Both the position numbers and the translations under genes were made by a program. The notes below the pieces were generated by a model. That model saw only the letters and a program-made list of their open reading frames with translations. It searched no databases and was not told where the DNA came from. DNA of 64,000 nt from Lachnospiraceae bacterium (GTDB lineage: Bacteria; Bacillota; Clostridia; Lachnospirales; Lachnospiraceae), in NCBI GenBank assembly GCA_014804645.1, contig JAAUZI010000015.1:27486-91485 (forward strand). Direction: 5' to 3'. Below are positions 1-9,037 of this stretch, in pieces; the stretch's first letter is position 1, and every line of letters begins with the position of its first letter.

Positions 1-902
1 CAGATTGCATAGCCATCTCCCTTGTGGTAGCCCTCCTCCAGGTCTCTGAAATCCGAGGAAAGATTGTTGGACAGTCCCAGCACACCGGATTTCTTGTTCA
101 GGATATTCATGATCTCGTCAATGCTCTTGTTCTCCTTGTGAGCCAAAAACTCAATAATAGCCGGGTCAATGTCACCGCTGCGGGTTCCCATGATCAGGCC
201 CTCCAGAGGAGTCAGGCCCATGGAAGTATCCACGCATTGGCCGTTCTTTACCGCAGATACGCTGGCGCCATTGCCCAGATGGCACACGATAGTCTTTAAG
301 GACTCGTAGGGTACGCCCAGCACCTCTGCCGCACGCTTGGACACATAGGAATGGCTGGTGCCATGAAAACCATAGCGGCGAATCTTGTATTTCTCATAAT
401 ATTCCGCAGGCAGACCATACATATAGGCCTCCTGAGGCATAGTCTGGTGAAAAGCGGTGTCGAACACAGCCACCATGGGCGTTCCGGGCATCAGTTTCCT
501 GCAGGCGTCTATACCGATCAGATTGGCGGGATTGTGCAGGGGCGCCAGGTCGTTGCAGGCCTCTATTGCCGCCAGTACCTCATCGTCAATAATCACGGAC
601 TGGGCAAATTTCTCACCGCCGTGCACCACTCGGTGTCCCACCGCGCCGATCTCTTCCAGGCTCTTTACTACGCCGGTCTTCTCATTTGTCAATGCCTCCA
701 GCACCAGACGTATCGCCTCGGTGTGATCCGGCATGGGTGTCACATTAAGCTCCTTCTCTCCCCCTGCCGGAGTGTAGCTGATCTGGCTGCCCTCAATGCC
801 GATACGCTCACACAGACCCTTGGCAATGCACTGCTCCGACTCGGAATTTATCAGCTGAAATTTCAGGGAAGAACTCCCACAGTTAATCACTAAAATATTC
901 AT
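1..902 (-). CDS. ackA: Acetate kinase, C-terminus cut by window edge
   Basis: Converts acetyl phosphate plus ADP to acetate plus ATP, the last step of the Pta-AckA acetate pathway in the cytoplasm. The protein starts [18 protein letters not shown], the hallmark N-terminal phosphate-binding segment of acetate kinases in the ASKHA fold. About 300 codons are visible, so roughly the last 100 residues of a usual 400-residue enzyme lie outside the window. The start at 902 has an AAGGATG-type ribosome site. It sits 38 bp downstream of pta in the same direction and is almost surely co-transcribed from the promoter at 2029-2057. Confidence 0.95.
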   Translation of the reverse strand, partial: MNILVINCGSSSLKFQLINSESEQCIAKGLCERIGIEGSQISYTPAGGEKELNVTPMPDHTEAIRLVLEALTNEKTGVVKSLEEIGAVGHRVVHGGEKFAQSVIIDDEVLAAIEACNDLAPLHNPANLIGIDACRKLMPGTPMVAVFDTAFHQTMPQEAYMYGLPAEYYEKYKIRRYGFHGTSHSYVSKRAAEVLGVPYESLKTIVCHLGNGASVSAVKNGQCVDTSMGLTPLEGLIMGTRSGDIDPAIIEFLAHKENKSIDEIMNILNKKSGVLGLSNNLSSDFRDLEEGYHKGDGYAI

Positions 903-940
903 ATTCCAACATCCTTTCTATATTAGAGTTCCGTAACCGC

Positions 941-1942
941 CTATACCAGTTGAGCCTGCACCGCCGTCAGCGCCACCACGCCCACGATATCCTGCCAGGA
1001 GCAGCCTCTGGACAGATCGTTGACCGGCTTGGCAATGCCCTGCAGCATGGGGCCGTATGCCTCGGCGCCGCCCAGTCTCTGCACCAGCTTGTAGCCGATA
1101 TTGCCCGCATCCAGATTGGGAAAAATCAATACATTGGCTCTGCCGCCCACGCTGCTGCCGGGAGACTTGGATTTGGCCACACCGGGAACCAGCGCAGCGT
1201 CTACCTGCAGTTCGCCATCCAACGTCAGCTGTGGATACTGCTCATGGGCGATACGGGTGGCCTCCACCACCTTGTCCACCAGCGCATGCTTGGCACTACC
1301 CTTGGTGGAATGGCTCAGCATGGCGATCACGGGCTTGGGACCTACCAGGCTCTTGAAACTTCTGGCGGAGGTCTCCGCAATGGCCGCCAGTTCTTCCGCC
1401 GTAGGGTCCTGATTTAAACCGCAGTCCGCAAAAATAAAGGTACCGTTCTCACCCTGATCTTTAAACTGGGTATCCATCACGAAGAAAGCGGACACCAGTT
1501 TCACGCCGGGAGCCGTCTTCAAAATCTGCAGCGCGGGGCGCAGAGTGTCAGCTGTGGAATGACACGCGCCAGCCACCATACCGTCCGCCTCATTGGCCTT
1601 TACCATCACAATGCCAAAGGTCAGCGGATCGCTCAGCAGAATCTCCCTTGCCTTCTCGGGCGTCATCCCCTTGGCTTTTCTGGTCTCATATAGCAGATCG
1701 ACATAGCTATCCAGTTTGTCCGTAGTCTTGGGATTGATTACCTCTACGCCGGTAAGGTCCACCTCCAGCCAGCCTGCACCATCCATGATCTTCTCCTCGT
1801 CACCGATCATAATGATGTTCGCAATCCCCTCTTCCATAATCTTTGCCGCCGCTATCAGCGTCCTCTTGTCTGTGGTCTCCGGCAGCACAATGGTCTTTTT
1901 GTCGAGCCTTGCCCGAGCTTTGATAGTGTCAATATATGACAT
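941..1942 (-). CDS. pta: Phosphate acetyltransferase
   Basis: Interconverts acetyl-CoA and acetyl phosphate, feeding AckA. The 333-residue protein is the short single-domain (PTA_PTB) form common in Firmicutes, without the regulatory N-terminal domains of enterobacterial Pta. Conserved segments include the [16 protein letters not shown] region and the C-terminal [13 protein letters not shown]. The start at 1942 ([16 protein letters not shown]) is preferred over an in-frame codon 24 residues upstream because AAGGAGAG lies just before it and family members begin there. It is first in the pta-ackA operon, with a long AT-rich leader. Confidence 0.95.
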   Translation of the reverse strand: MSYIDTIKARARLDKKTIVLPETTDKRTLIAAAKIMEEGIANIIMIGDEEKIMDGAGWLEVDLTGVEVINPKTTDKLDSYVDLLYETRKAKGMTPEKAREILLSDPLTFGIVMVKANEADGMVAGACHSTADTLRPALQILKTAPGVKLVSAFFVMDTQFKDQGENGTFIFADCGLNQDPTAEELAAIAETSARSFKSLVGPKPVIAMLSHSTKGSAKHALVDKVVEATRIAHEQYPQLTLDGELQVDAALVPGVAKSKSPGSSVGGRANVLIFPNLDAGNIGYKLVQRLGGAEAYGPMLQGIAKPVNDLSRGCSWQDIVGVVALTAVQAQLV

Positions 1943-2028
1943 ATTCTCTCCTTCCTGCGGAATTGCCGCAATCTTTTTATTTTTTGTGATAAAATTCAAA
2001 AAACTGCTTAACAAATACCTTTTTTTAT

Positions 2029-2057
2029 ATTATACTAGAGATAGAAAAATTTAACAA
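2029..2057 (-). promoter_or_regulatory. Sigma-A type promoter of pta-ackA
   Basis: Read on the minus strand, TTGTTA (2052-2057) and a perfect TATAAT (2029-2034) are separated by exactly 17 bp. Transcription would start near 2022, giving an 80-nt leader before the pta start codon. Position and direction fit only pta-ackA. Confidence 0.7.
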
Positions 2058-2138
2058 GCGCTAATATGCGTTAAATTGTATATTTTGGAATACAAAACAC
2101 CTCTTTCCCTCACATAAAAAACGTGATTTTTATGTACA

Positions 2139-2152
2139 TGTAAACGCTTACA
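2139..2152. promoter_or_regulatory. cre box (CcpA operator)
   Basis: TGTAAACGCTTACA matches the Firmicutes cre consensus TGWNANCGNTNWCA at every defined position. It lies in the 312-bp intergenic region between pta and tmcAL, about 120 bp upstream of the predicted pta start point. CcpA is known to activate pta and ackA from upstream cre sites in Bacillus subtilis, so activation of acetate overflow is the likely role; repression of tmcAL is an alternative. A 9-bp inverted repeat (2112-2120 with 2127-2135) lies beside it. The rest of the intergenic region is AT-rich with no other feature I can name. Confidence 0.65.
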
Positions 2153-2254
2153 CCGCCTGTTATTTTTTTCACATAGTCCCTTGTTTTTTATTAACGATAT
2201 TTAGTTTATATTTGTGAATAAATCTACATTATTATAGAAAGGAATGAAAACACC

Positions 2255-3493
2255 ATGAAGGTATGTGCTGTCATTGCGGAATATAATCCCTTCCACCTCG
2301 GCCATGCATATCACTTGAAACAGGCCCGGCTGCTTACAGATGCCGACTATATTGTTGTTGTGATGAGCGGCAATTTTGTGCAGCGTGGAGAACCGGCGCT
2401 GGTAGACAAATATGCCCGCACCAAGACGGCACTCTCCTGCGGCGCTGATCTGGTGCTGGAACTGCCCACCTGCTTTTCCGCTGGCAGCGCAGAATATTTT
2501 GCCAGGGGTGCCATATCCATGCTGGATCATTTGGGCATGATAGACTTTCTGTGTTTTGGCAGCGAGTGTTCAGAGATACAGTTCCTGTCGCAGTTTGCGG
2601 ATATCTTTTTGAAGGAGCCGGAACCTTATAAGAAGATTCTGCTGGAAAAACTCAAACTGGGCTACTCCTACCCCACCGCCCGCTCCAATGCACTGGTGAT
2701 TGCCTATCCCGAGCTGGCGGCGGATATATCGGTTATATCCAGTCCCAATAATATACTGGGGATTGAGTATATTAAGGCACTGCATCGGCGGCGCAGTCTC
2801 ATTCACCCTGTCAACATCCGCCGCATCGGCTCCGATTACCGTGATAAGCGCATGGGGCCTTTCCACAGTTCGTCCAGGGCACTGCGTCAGGCAATATACA
2901 GCAACCGCAGCATAGAGGAGCTGCAATCACAGATGCCGGAGGAGGCACACGGTATACTGATGGACTATTTCGACCGGGAAAAGCCTCTGTTTCAGGATGA
3001 TTTCTCCACGCTGCTGCACTACAAGCTGCTGTCGGAGCAGGCCAAGGGTTACACGGACTATCTGGATATCACACCGGACCTGTCCGACAAGATATGTAAA
3101 TATGTATATCAGTACACCACCTTCAGCGAGTTCTGTGATCTGCTGAAGTCCAAGGATATGACCTACACCCGGATCAGCCGCTGTCTGCTGCATATCCTCC
3201 TGAACATCACCAAGGATAATATGCAGTTTTACATAGACAATCAAGATGCCATATCCTACGCACGGCTGCTGGGTTTTCGTGAGGACGCCAAGCCGCTGCT
3301 GACCGCCATCGACAAAAACACCTCCATTCCGCTGATTACCAAGATGGCGGATGCTGAGAAACTTTTGACGGGAGGCGGGCAACATATGTTCCAGCAGGAG
3401 GTGCAGATCACTGATATCTACAGCAGCATTCAGGCCTCCAAGGCGGGCCACAAAATGTATCACGAGTACACCAGACCCATGATTGTTGTATAA
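2255..3493 (+). CDS. tmcAL: tRNA(Met) cytidine acetate ligase (TmcAL, YlbM family)
   Basis: Makes N4-acetylcytidine at the wobble base of elongator tRNA-Met from acetate and ATP, as shown for the B. subtilis family member. The N-terminus shows the nucleotidyltransferase signature IAEYNPFHLGHAYHLKQA with an HxGH-type ATP site, followed by VVMSGNFVQRGEPALVDK and later GSDYRDKRMG. The length of 412 residues is normal. AAAGGA precedes the start. It is a single gene, divergent from pta-ackA and closed by a hairpin terminator. The acetate-producing pathway next door is a suggestive neighbour for an acetate-using enzyme, but that link is inference. Confidence 0.9.
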   Translation: MKVCAVIAEYNPFHLGHAYHLKQARLLTDADYIVVVMSGNFVQRGEPALVDKYARTKTALSCGADLVLELPTCFSAGSAEYFARGAISMLDHLGMIDFLCFGSECSEIQFLSQFADIFLKEPEPYKKILLEKLKLGYSYPTARSNALVIAYPELAADISVISSPNNILGIEYIKALHRRRSLIHPVNIRRIGSDYRDKRMGPFHSSSRALRQAIYSNRSIEELQSQMPEEAHGILMDYFDREKPLFQDDFSTLLHYKLLSEQAKGYTDYLDITPDLSDKICKYVYQYTTFSEFCDLLKSKDMTYTRISRCLLHILLNITKDNMQFYIDNQDAISYARLLGFREDAKPLLTAIDKNTSIPLITKMADAEKLLTGGGQHMFQQEVQITDIYSSIQASKAGHKMYHEYTRPMIVV

Positions 3494-3499
3494 TTGAGT

Positions 3500-3537
3500 A
3501 AAAAAGCCGGATGGTCTCTTCCACCCGGCTTTTCTTT
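3500..3537. terminator. Bidirectional Rho-independent terminator
   Basis: The stem GCCGG(A)TGG pairs with CCA(C)CCGGC around a TCTCTT loop. T-runs follow on both strands (TTTTCTTTT on plus, TTTTTT on minus). It ends tmcAL and, about 90 bp past its stop codon, the convergent UPF0210 gene. Confidence 0.85.
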
Positions 3538-3626
3538 TCGTATTTTTAGTCCCATAACCGCCAAAAAAACTTTTGTCCTTAAACGGCCAAAAATTTTTCC
3601 AGGCACTGTTTGGGCGGTTAATGATT

Positions 3627-4991
3627 TTAATTCTTGAAACTGTGAATCGGCGCAGGTATTCGTCCGCCCCGGTTGATAAAGTCGTCGCAGGAGAAAGGAT
3701 TCACAGGCATAATCGGGGCATAGCCCAGCAAGCCGCCAAACTCCACGGTCTCTCCCACTCCCTTGCCGACCACCGGAATAACCCTGACCGCCGTGGTCTT
3801 CTGATTGACCATTCCAATAGCCATCTCGTCGGCAATAATGCCGGATATTGTGGTGGCTTTCGTGTCTCCGGGAATGGCTATCATATCCAGTCCCACCGAG
3901 CAAACACAGGTCATGGCCTCCAGTTTTTCCAGGGTCAGCGCTCCCGCCGTCACCGCGTCGATCATGCCCTGGTCCTCACTGACCGGGATAAAGGCTCCGC
4001 TTAACCCCCCCACATAGGAGGAGGCCATAACGCCGCCCTTTTTCACCTGATCGTTTAACAGAGCCAGCGCCGCCGTAGTGCCAGGCGCTCCCGCATACTC
4101 CAGACCGATCTCACACAGTATATCTGCCACGCTGTCCCCTATGGCAGGGGTGGGCGCCAGGGACAGATCCACAATGCCAAAGGGAGCGCCCAGTCTCTGG
4201 GACGCCTCCCGGGCCACCAGCTGGCCCACTCTTGTGACCTTGAACGCCGTCTTCTTAATGGTCTCGCACAACACCTCAAAATTTTCGCCTCGCACCTTCT
4301 CCAGCGCCGTCTTTACCACGCCGGGTCCACTTACGCCCACATTGATAATGCGGTCTGCCTCCGTCACCCCATGGAAAGCTCCCGCCATAAAGGGATTGTC
4401 GTCCGGCGCATTGCAGAATACCACCAGCTTGGCGCATCCCAGAGAATCCTGCTCTCTGGTGCATTCCGCCGTCTCCTTAATAACTTCCCCCATGAGTCTC
4501 ACGGCATCCATATTGATACCCGTCCTGGTGGAACCCAGATTCACCGAACTGCAGACCCTCTCGGTAGCGGACAGCGCCTGGGGAATGGAGCGAATCAACA
4601 TCTCCTCCGCCGGCGTCATGCCCTTGCTGACCAGCGCGGAATAGCCGCCGATAAAATTCACCCCCACCTCATGGGCCACCTTGTCCAGGGTGTTTGCAAT
4701 GCCCGCAAAATCCTGGGGATTTCTGCAGGCCGCTGCGCCCACCAGAGCAATGGGCGTCACCGATATTCTCTTGTTCACAATGGGAATGCCGTACTCTCTG
4801 GAGATCTGTTCCCCCGTTTTCACCAAATCTCTGGCAGACTGGTAAATTTTTTCATAGATCTTCTCGTTGAGGCGCTTTAAATCCGAGTCTATGCAGTCCA
4901 GCAGACTGATTCCCATGGTGATGGTGCGCACGTCCAGATTTTCCTTCTCAATCATTTCATTGGTTTCTGCCACTTCATATATATTAATCAT
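3627..4991 (-). CDS. PFL family protein (UPF0210)
   Basis: A 454-residue cytoplasmic protein of the UPF0210/DUF711 family, structurally related to glycyl-radical (PFL-like) folds but without proven activity. Recognisable are the N-terminal [19 protein letters not shown] segment and glycine-rich stretches such as [13 protein letters not shown] and [14 protein letters not shown]. The start at 4991 ([13 protein letters not shown]) follows AAGGGG; an extension 12 residues upstream would run into the repeat element. It is downstream of the ACT-domain gene, the standard pairing for this family in Firmicutes, probably in one transcript. A micro-ORF in the upstream repeat ends inside this gene's start region. 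Confidence 0.85.
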   Translation of the reverse strand: MINIYEVAETNEMIEKENLDVRTITMGISLLDCIDSDLKRLNEKIYEKIYQSARDLVKTGEQISREYGIPIVNKRISVTPIALVGAAACRNPQDFAGIANTLDKVAHEVGVNFIGGYSALVSKGMTPAEEMLIRSIPQALSATERVCSSVNLGSTRTGINMDAVRLMGEVIKETAECTREQDSLGCAKLVVFCNAPDDNPFMAGAFHGVTEADRIINVGVSGPGVVKTALEKVRGENFEVLCETIKKTAFKVTRVGQLVAREASQRLGAPFGIVDLSLAPTPAIGDSVADILCEIGLEYAGAPGTTAALALLNDQVKKGGVMASSYVGGLSGAFIPVSEDQGMIDAVTAGALTLEKLEAMTCVCSVGLDMIAIPGDTKATTISGIIADEMAIGMVNQKTTAVRVIPVVGKGVGETVEFGGLLGYAPIMPVNPFSCDDFINRGGRIPAPIHSFKN

Positions 4992-5060
4992 AATTATACC
5001 CCTTGCGTGCTTCAGCACGCATACCAATCAATATCTGAAAATCTATTTTCAAACTTTCCT
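4984..5060 (-). repeat. Two-hairpin intergenic element with micro-ORF (copy B)
   Basis: Read on minus, GAGGAAAG is followed by stem 1 (TGAAAAT-AG-ATTTTCA, 5037-5051), a spacer and stem 2 (GCGTGC-TGAA-GCACGC, about 5005-5020), then the AAGGGG ribosome site of the UPF0210 gene. A 22-codon micro-ORF starts at a TTG (5052), reads [15 protein letters not shown] and a short tail, and stops at 4984 inside the next gene's start region. The same layout recurs at 54497-54643 and, more loosely, at 48931-49009. Confidence 0.5.
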
Positions 5061-5079
5061 CTCTGATTTCCTAGATTCC

Positions 5080-5352
5080 CTAGATTCTGTGCATCTGGTC
5101 AAAAATCTCTTCCTTCTGGCATTTCACCGCCACGCCGATCTCCCGGCCCAGTCTCTCCAGATCGTCCACCATATCTCCGTACTCCCCGGTCATATTGCCG
5201 ATGTCCACGATCATCATCATATTAAAATAGTCCTGCACAATGGTCTGGGAGATATCCAATATATTCACCCGGTTCTCTGCCAGATAAGTGCACACTCTGG
5301 CGATAATGCCCACGGTATCCTTGCCCACCACTGTAATAATTGCCTTTTTCAT
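5080..5352 (-). CDS. ACT domain protein (UPF0237)
   Basis: A 90-residue stand-alone ACT domain, presumed small-molecule (amino-acid) sensor. It begins MKKAIITVVGKDTVGIIARV, with the classic G-[K/R]-D-x-x-G-I turn at residues 10-16 that forms ligand sites in ACT domains, and runs to the usual family length. It is transcribed from its own promoter (5408-5436) and followed by the UPF0210 gene after 88 bp. The two families are almost always paired, so a regulatory subunit role is the usual inference. No ligand can be read from the sequence. Confidence 0.85.
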   Translation of the reverse strand: MKKAIITVVGKDTVGIIARVCTYLAENRVNILDISQTIVQDYFNMMMIVDIGNMTGEYGDMVDDLERLGREIGVAVKCQKEEIFDQMHRI

Positions 5353-5407
5353 CTCTGCCTCCTGTTATCGTTTCCATTCACGGATTTCTGCGTTTTTTAC
5401 AATTTGT

Positions 5408-5436
5408 ATCATAATACGAATAGCCCGCAAAAGCAA
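5408..5436 (-). promoter_or_regulatory. Promoter of the ACT-UPF0210 pair
   Basis: On minus, TTGCTT (5431-5436) and TATGAT (5408-5413) are 17 bp apart, with AGGAGG before the ACT gene start about 50 bp downstream. Confidence 0.6.
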
Positions 5437-5451
5437 GCCTTGTCCTCCCAA

Positions 5452-6249
5452 TTATATCACCATCACCGGCGATATCTCGCTGCGCCGGGCTACCTGAATT
5501 TGAAAATCCTCCGCCTTGTAGGGATTTTCTCCCAGCGTGATCTCCATGCGCACTGTCTCATAGGCCAGCTCCGGCAGATTGTTTTCCTGACTCAGATGCC
5601 CCAGCGATATATATTTCAGTCCGTCGTGCAGAATCCTGCTCAGCAGCCTGCCGGAATTCTCGTTGGACAGATGACCGCGGCTGCCCAAAATCCGCTGTTT
5701 CAGAGGATAGGGGTAGGGCCCCACCTGAAGCATGTTCACGTCATGGTTGGCCTCCAGCAAGATGGCGTCCAGCCCTTTCAGACATTCCACCGTGTAATCG
5801 TTGTACTCCCCCAGGTCCGTACATACCGCCACCCGCTTGCTGCCATAGCTGATGCGGTAAGCCACAGGCTGGTCTGCGTCATGGCTGATGCGCATGGGAT
5901 TTATACTCAGATCCTTGATCGTAAAGCGCTGATCCTCCCGCACCTCCACCCACAGCTCTGGGTCTATATTTCCCATATTCTTCATCTTTCCTATGGCATT
6001 TATGGTTCCTCTGGTGGCATACAACGGAATCTCATATTTGCGTGCCAGCACTCCCAGACCGCTGATATGGTCTGCATGCTCATGGGTGATCAGAATTCCA
6101 TCCAAATCCCGGCCGCTGAGTCCCAACTCCTCCAGTCCGGCCTCCGTCCGCTTTCCGCTGATTCCCACATCAATCAGCAAGTGTGTGGCATCCGACCCCA
6201 CATAGATGCAGTTGCCGCTGCTCCCACTTGCAATACTACACATCCTCAT
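5452..6249 (-). CDS. MBL-fold metallohydrolase, YycJ/WalJ-like
   Basis: A 265-residue metallo-beta-lactamase-fold hydrolase. The N-terminus MRMCSIASGSSGNCIYVGS and the metal motif ITHEHADHISGL (HxHxDH) are diagnostic of the WalJ (YycJ) group, which resembles 5'-3' DNA exonucleases and acts in DNA repair or cell-wall signalling in other Firmicutes. Further metal ligands fit ISHDADQPVAY and LLEANHD. It is not next to walKR here but is the last gene of the polA-coaE operon, 17 bp after the FtsA-like gene, which favours a DNA-metabolism role. GAGGAC lies 9 bp before the chosen start. Confidence 0.85.
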   Translation of the reverse strand: MRMCSIASGSSGNCIYVGSDATHLLIDVGISGKRTEAGLEELGLSGRDLDGILITHEHADHISGLGVLARKYEIPLYATRGTINAIGKMKNMGNIDPELWVEVREDQRFTIKDLSINPMRISHDADQPVAYRISYGSKRVAVCTDLGEYNDYTVECLKGLDAILLEANHDVNMLQVGPYPYPLKQRILGSRGHLSNENSGRLLSRILHDGLKYISLGHLSQENNLPELAYETVRMEITLGENPYKAEDFQIQVARRSEISPVMVI

Positions 6250-6266
6250 AATGTATCGTCCTCTTC

Positions 6267-8426
6267 CTACGCCCAGTAAATTTCGATCTCATCGCCCTGG
6301 TGCAGTTCCTCAAAATGCTGGGCAGAATGACCGTTAAGCAGCGTCACAATGTTCCTACCCTGGGAATTGCCCAGATCAAACTCAAAAAAGTCAAATATGT
6401 CCACAAACACGTATCCACTCTTTCCCCGCAGTGTCACCGTCTGCCGGTTTACCACCACCTGCAGCTCCACCTCCCCGGCCTGCGCGGGAACAGTTTCCGC
6501 CGCATTTTCCTGCGCCCGGTCCACCGTATCCTCCCGGGATTCCTCTGTCTCTTCCAACGACTCCTCCCGAATCTCCTCTGTCTCCTCTGGCAAATTCTCC
6601 CAAGTCTCCTCCGGCTCCTTGGGCAGTTCCTCCCATGTCTCCTCTGGCTCCTCCGGCAAATTCTCCCAGGTATCCTCTATCTCACCCTGTTCAAACCTTA
6701 CGTCAAACCCCTCGTAAACTTTTGTGTTCGGTCTGGCGGGAGCATCGTTTACCAGAATCCGCCCCTGTATGGGAATATCCGCATACTGTGCCACCTGCTC
6801 CACTGTATACCAATTCTGAATGCGGATCTCATCGCCGTTTTGAATCTCATAGAAACCCAGCTGCCGCTGGCCGTTCACATAAGCTTGTCTGGGCAGCTCA
6901 ATCTGAATACCGCCCACAGTAATATGTACCTGCTGCGCCATCTCCGGCAGCCTTTCCAGCATAGGATGGGCTGCTTCCCCAGCAGTAGAAGGCACCAGAA
7001 CCACTTTGTCCCCGTTCTGTATCCGGGTATGGATATCTCCCTCCTGCCCATTCACCGTAATCACGGCAGCCTCTCCCTGCTCGCCTCTGACCATGCGGCT
7101 CTTTCCGTCCACTGTATACTCCACGGCATCCCCTCTCTTGGGAAACAGGTTTTCATTGGGAAAACCGGCGGCAATGGCGGCCTCCACCACGGACAGTCTG
7201 CCGTTGTCATAGAGTTTCACTCTCTGATCGTTAAAGGCCACAAAGATAAAGTTGTTGCTCTGCTCGTAGTAACTCAGACAGATACCGATAGGCGTCACCA
7301 TCAGGGAGTCCTTTCTGGCGTTTGCCACATCAAAGGTGATGGTCTGCATCACGTCCTCGCCCCGGATAGCCACACGTTCTTTCGCTATGCCCAACTGTTC
7401 TGCCAGCGCCTGCGTATAACCGGGAACCATTCCGCCACCGCCCACCACAAACACTGCGCTTACGGGCTTTTCTCCATTCAACTCCCGGATACAGTCTGCA
7501 ACCTCCTTGGTCATGCGCTGAATATTGTCTTGCAGCAGTTCCTTGGCCTCCCCAGCCCCGATGGTCTGTGGCAGCCCCAGAATATCCACGTAATCTATGC
7601 TTTCCTGCACTCCGATTTTCCGCTTGATCTGCTCCGCCGTCTCGAAATCCACCAGACAATGCTGTACCAGAATCTCCGTCAGACTGTCCCCGGCAATGGG
7701 AATCATGCCGTATGCGGTGATTGCGCCCTCCTTGGTGATGGAAATGTCGCTGGTCCCGGCGCCAACATCCACCAGAGCCAGATTCAACATCCGAAATTTC
7801 TCCGGAATAGCCACCTGAATGGCGGCAATCGGCTCCAGCGTCAGATTGGCCACCTGCAGCCCGGCGACGCCCACCGCCTTGTACAGGCCGTCCACCACGT
7901 CATCCGGCAGAAACGTGGCGATGAGATCCACCCCTGCAGTTCTGGCCTTATGCCCCTCTAGATTGCCTATGGGATAACCGTTCAGATAGTAGCGCATGGC
8001 AGTGTAGCCCACACAGTAAAACTGCATGTCCGTGTCATTGTCTCGGATAAACTCCTCGTAGGCCTGCTCCACTCCCATAGTTTCCAGAGCATAGATATCC
8101 TCGTCTAAAATTTCCTTTTCCGTACCGTAAGTGTATTCCACCGAGGTTGTCACCGTCCGCAGCACTCGACCTGCTGCGGCAATGCACACCTGGGTCAGTT
8201 TCCGCCCCAGGTCCTGCTCCAGCAGCCCCTTCACCTCGGCAATGGTGGCGCCCACCTTGCCGATATCGTGAATCTGACCGTCCAGCATAGCCCTGGACTC
8301 ATGCTCCTTCTCCCGCTGGGCCACCACATGAAAACGTGTGCCGTCCTTGTAGCCCACCGTTCCCACAATACTCCTGGTGCCGATATCCAGCCCAAATACC
8401 AAATCCTTTCCCTTTACTGCCGCCAT
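6267..8426 (-). CDS. FtsA/PilM-like ATPase with C-terminal low-complexity tail
   Basis: A 719-residue actin-fold protein. LVFGLDIGTRSIVGTVGY near the start is the phosphate-1 motif, NLALVDVGAGTSDISI around residue 215 is phosphate-2, and AVFVVGGGGMVPGY around residue 325 is the adenosine motif. It is much longer than FtsA (about 420 residues). After the ATPase come two regions resembling repeated beta-grasp or SLBB-like units, then an acidic proline/glutamate linker of near-repeats (residues about 585-635) and a final domain. GGAGGG precedes the start, which overlaps the end of coaE by 13 bp. Such long FtsA-like proteins occur beside polA-coaE in Lachnospiraceae. A role in division or envelope assembly is inference. 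Confidence 0.75.
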   Translation of the reverse strand: MAAVKGKDLVFGLDIGTRSIVGTVGYKDGTRFHVVAQREKEHESRAMLDGQIHDIGKVGATIAEVKGLLEQDLGRKLTQVCIAAAGRVLRTVTTSVEYTYGTEKEILDEDIYALETMGVEQAYEEFIRDNDTDMQFYCVGYTAMRYYLNGYPIGNLEGHKARTAGVDLIATFLPDDVVDGLYKAVGVAGLQVANLTLEPIAAIQVAIPEKFRMLNLALVDVGAGTSDISITKEGAITAYGMIPIAGDSLTEILVQHCLVDFETAEQIKRKIGVQESIDYVDILGLPQTIGAGEAKELLQDNIQRMTKEVADCIRELNGEKPVSAVFVVGGGGMVPGYTQALAEQLGIAKERVAIRGEDVMQTITFDVANARKDSLMVTPIGICLSYYEQSNNFIFVAFNDQRVKLYDNGRLSVVEAAIAAGFPNENLFPKRGDAVEYTVDGKSRMVRGEQGEAAVITVNGQEGDIHTRIQNGDKVVLVPSTAGEAAHPMLERLPEMAQQVHITVGGIQIELPRQAYVNGQRQLGFYEIQNGDEIRIQNWYTVEQVAQYADIPIQGRILVNDAPARPNTKVYEGFDVRFEQGEIEDTWENLPEEPEETWEELPKEPEETWENLPEETEEIREESLEETEESREDTVDRAQENAAETVPAQAGEVELQVVVNRQTVTLRGKSGYVFVDIFDFFEFDLGNSQGRNIVTLLNGHSAQHFEELHQGDEIEIYWA
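6535..6680 (-). repeat. Glu/Pro/Trp-rich coding repeat in the FtsA-like gene
   Basis: The translated region carries three close 11-residue units of the form TWE(N/E)LP(E/K)EPEE, followed by degenerate EETEE(I/S)RE(E/D) units. It is a disordered acidic linker between the ATPase part and the last domain. Copy number could vary between strains by slippage. Confidence 0.7.
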
Positions 8427-9019
8427 GTGTAACCCTCCAGCCTACTGCGAATCTGCCGGTAGCTCTCCTCCGGCGTCCCGCTGTTATCTATGACAAAATC
8501 GCTGCCCGCTCGAAACTGCTGTTCCGTCAGCTGACTTTCCATAATCTGCCCTGTCTTCTCCGGGCTGTACCCCCTGCTCTCCCCAAGGCGTTTTCTGCGC
8601 ACATCTTCCCCCGCATGAATATACCACATCTCATCCACAATATCGCCGTAGCCGCACTCGATCAGCAGAGCCGCCTCGATAAAGAACAATTCCGTCTGCC
8701 CCTCCTGCCGGGCCTCCTGAATCTTCTCCAACAGGTACTCCTGCACTGCAGGGTGGACAATGGCGTTTACCTGCTCCAGCAGGTTCTCATCCCGAAAAAT
8801 CTTCTCCGCCATCCTGCCCTTGTGAATCCGCCCGTCTTCCTCCAGGACTTCCCGGCCCAGCAGCGCCACCAGAGCCTCATAACAGGGCTGTCCCGGTTCC
8901 TTGACTGCATGGGCCACCTGGTCCGCCAAGTAAATCCGGCAGAGGTAATGGGCCTTTATATATTCCAATAGAGTTGATTTTCCGGCCCCCACACCGCCGG
9001 TTATACCAATTAAGCGCAT
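8414..9019 (-). CDS. coaE: Dephospho-CoA kinase
   Basis: Phosphorylates dephospho-CoA to CoA, the final step of CoA synthesis. The P-loop GITGGVGAGKST sits at residues 5-16, followed by YLADQVAHAVKEPGQPCY and the lid region RRKRLGESRGYSPE. At 201 residues the length is typical. It lies 18 bp after polA and overlaps the FtsA-like gene by 13 bp. The polA-coaE pairing is common in Firmicutes. Confidence 0.95.
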   Translation of the reverse strand: MRLIGITGGVGAGKSTLLEYIKAHYLCRIYLADQVAHAVKEPGQPCYEALVALLGREVLEEDGRIHKGRMAEKIFRDENLLEQVNAIVHPAVQEYLLEKIQEARQEGQTELFFIEAALLIECGYGDIVDEMWYIHAGEDVRRKRLGESRGYSPEKTGQIMESQLTEQQFRAGSDFVIDNSGTPEESYRQIRSRLEGYTWRQ

Positions 9020-9037
9020 CCTGCCACCTTCTTTTCG

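Noticed and set aside
3549..3626. Inverted repeat AACCGCC/GGCGGTT across the UPF0210 downstream region
   Set aside because: The loop is near 60 nt and no T-run follows; the true terminator is the hairpin at 3500-3537.
4867..7961. Long open frames on plus (470 and 553 codons) across the metallohydrolase and FtsA-like genes
   Set aside because: They are antisense to genes with clear motifs, lack ribosome sites, and are rich in His, Leu and Gln as expected from the reverse of GC-biased coding DNA.
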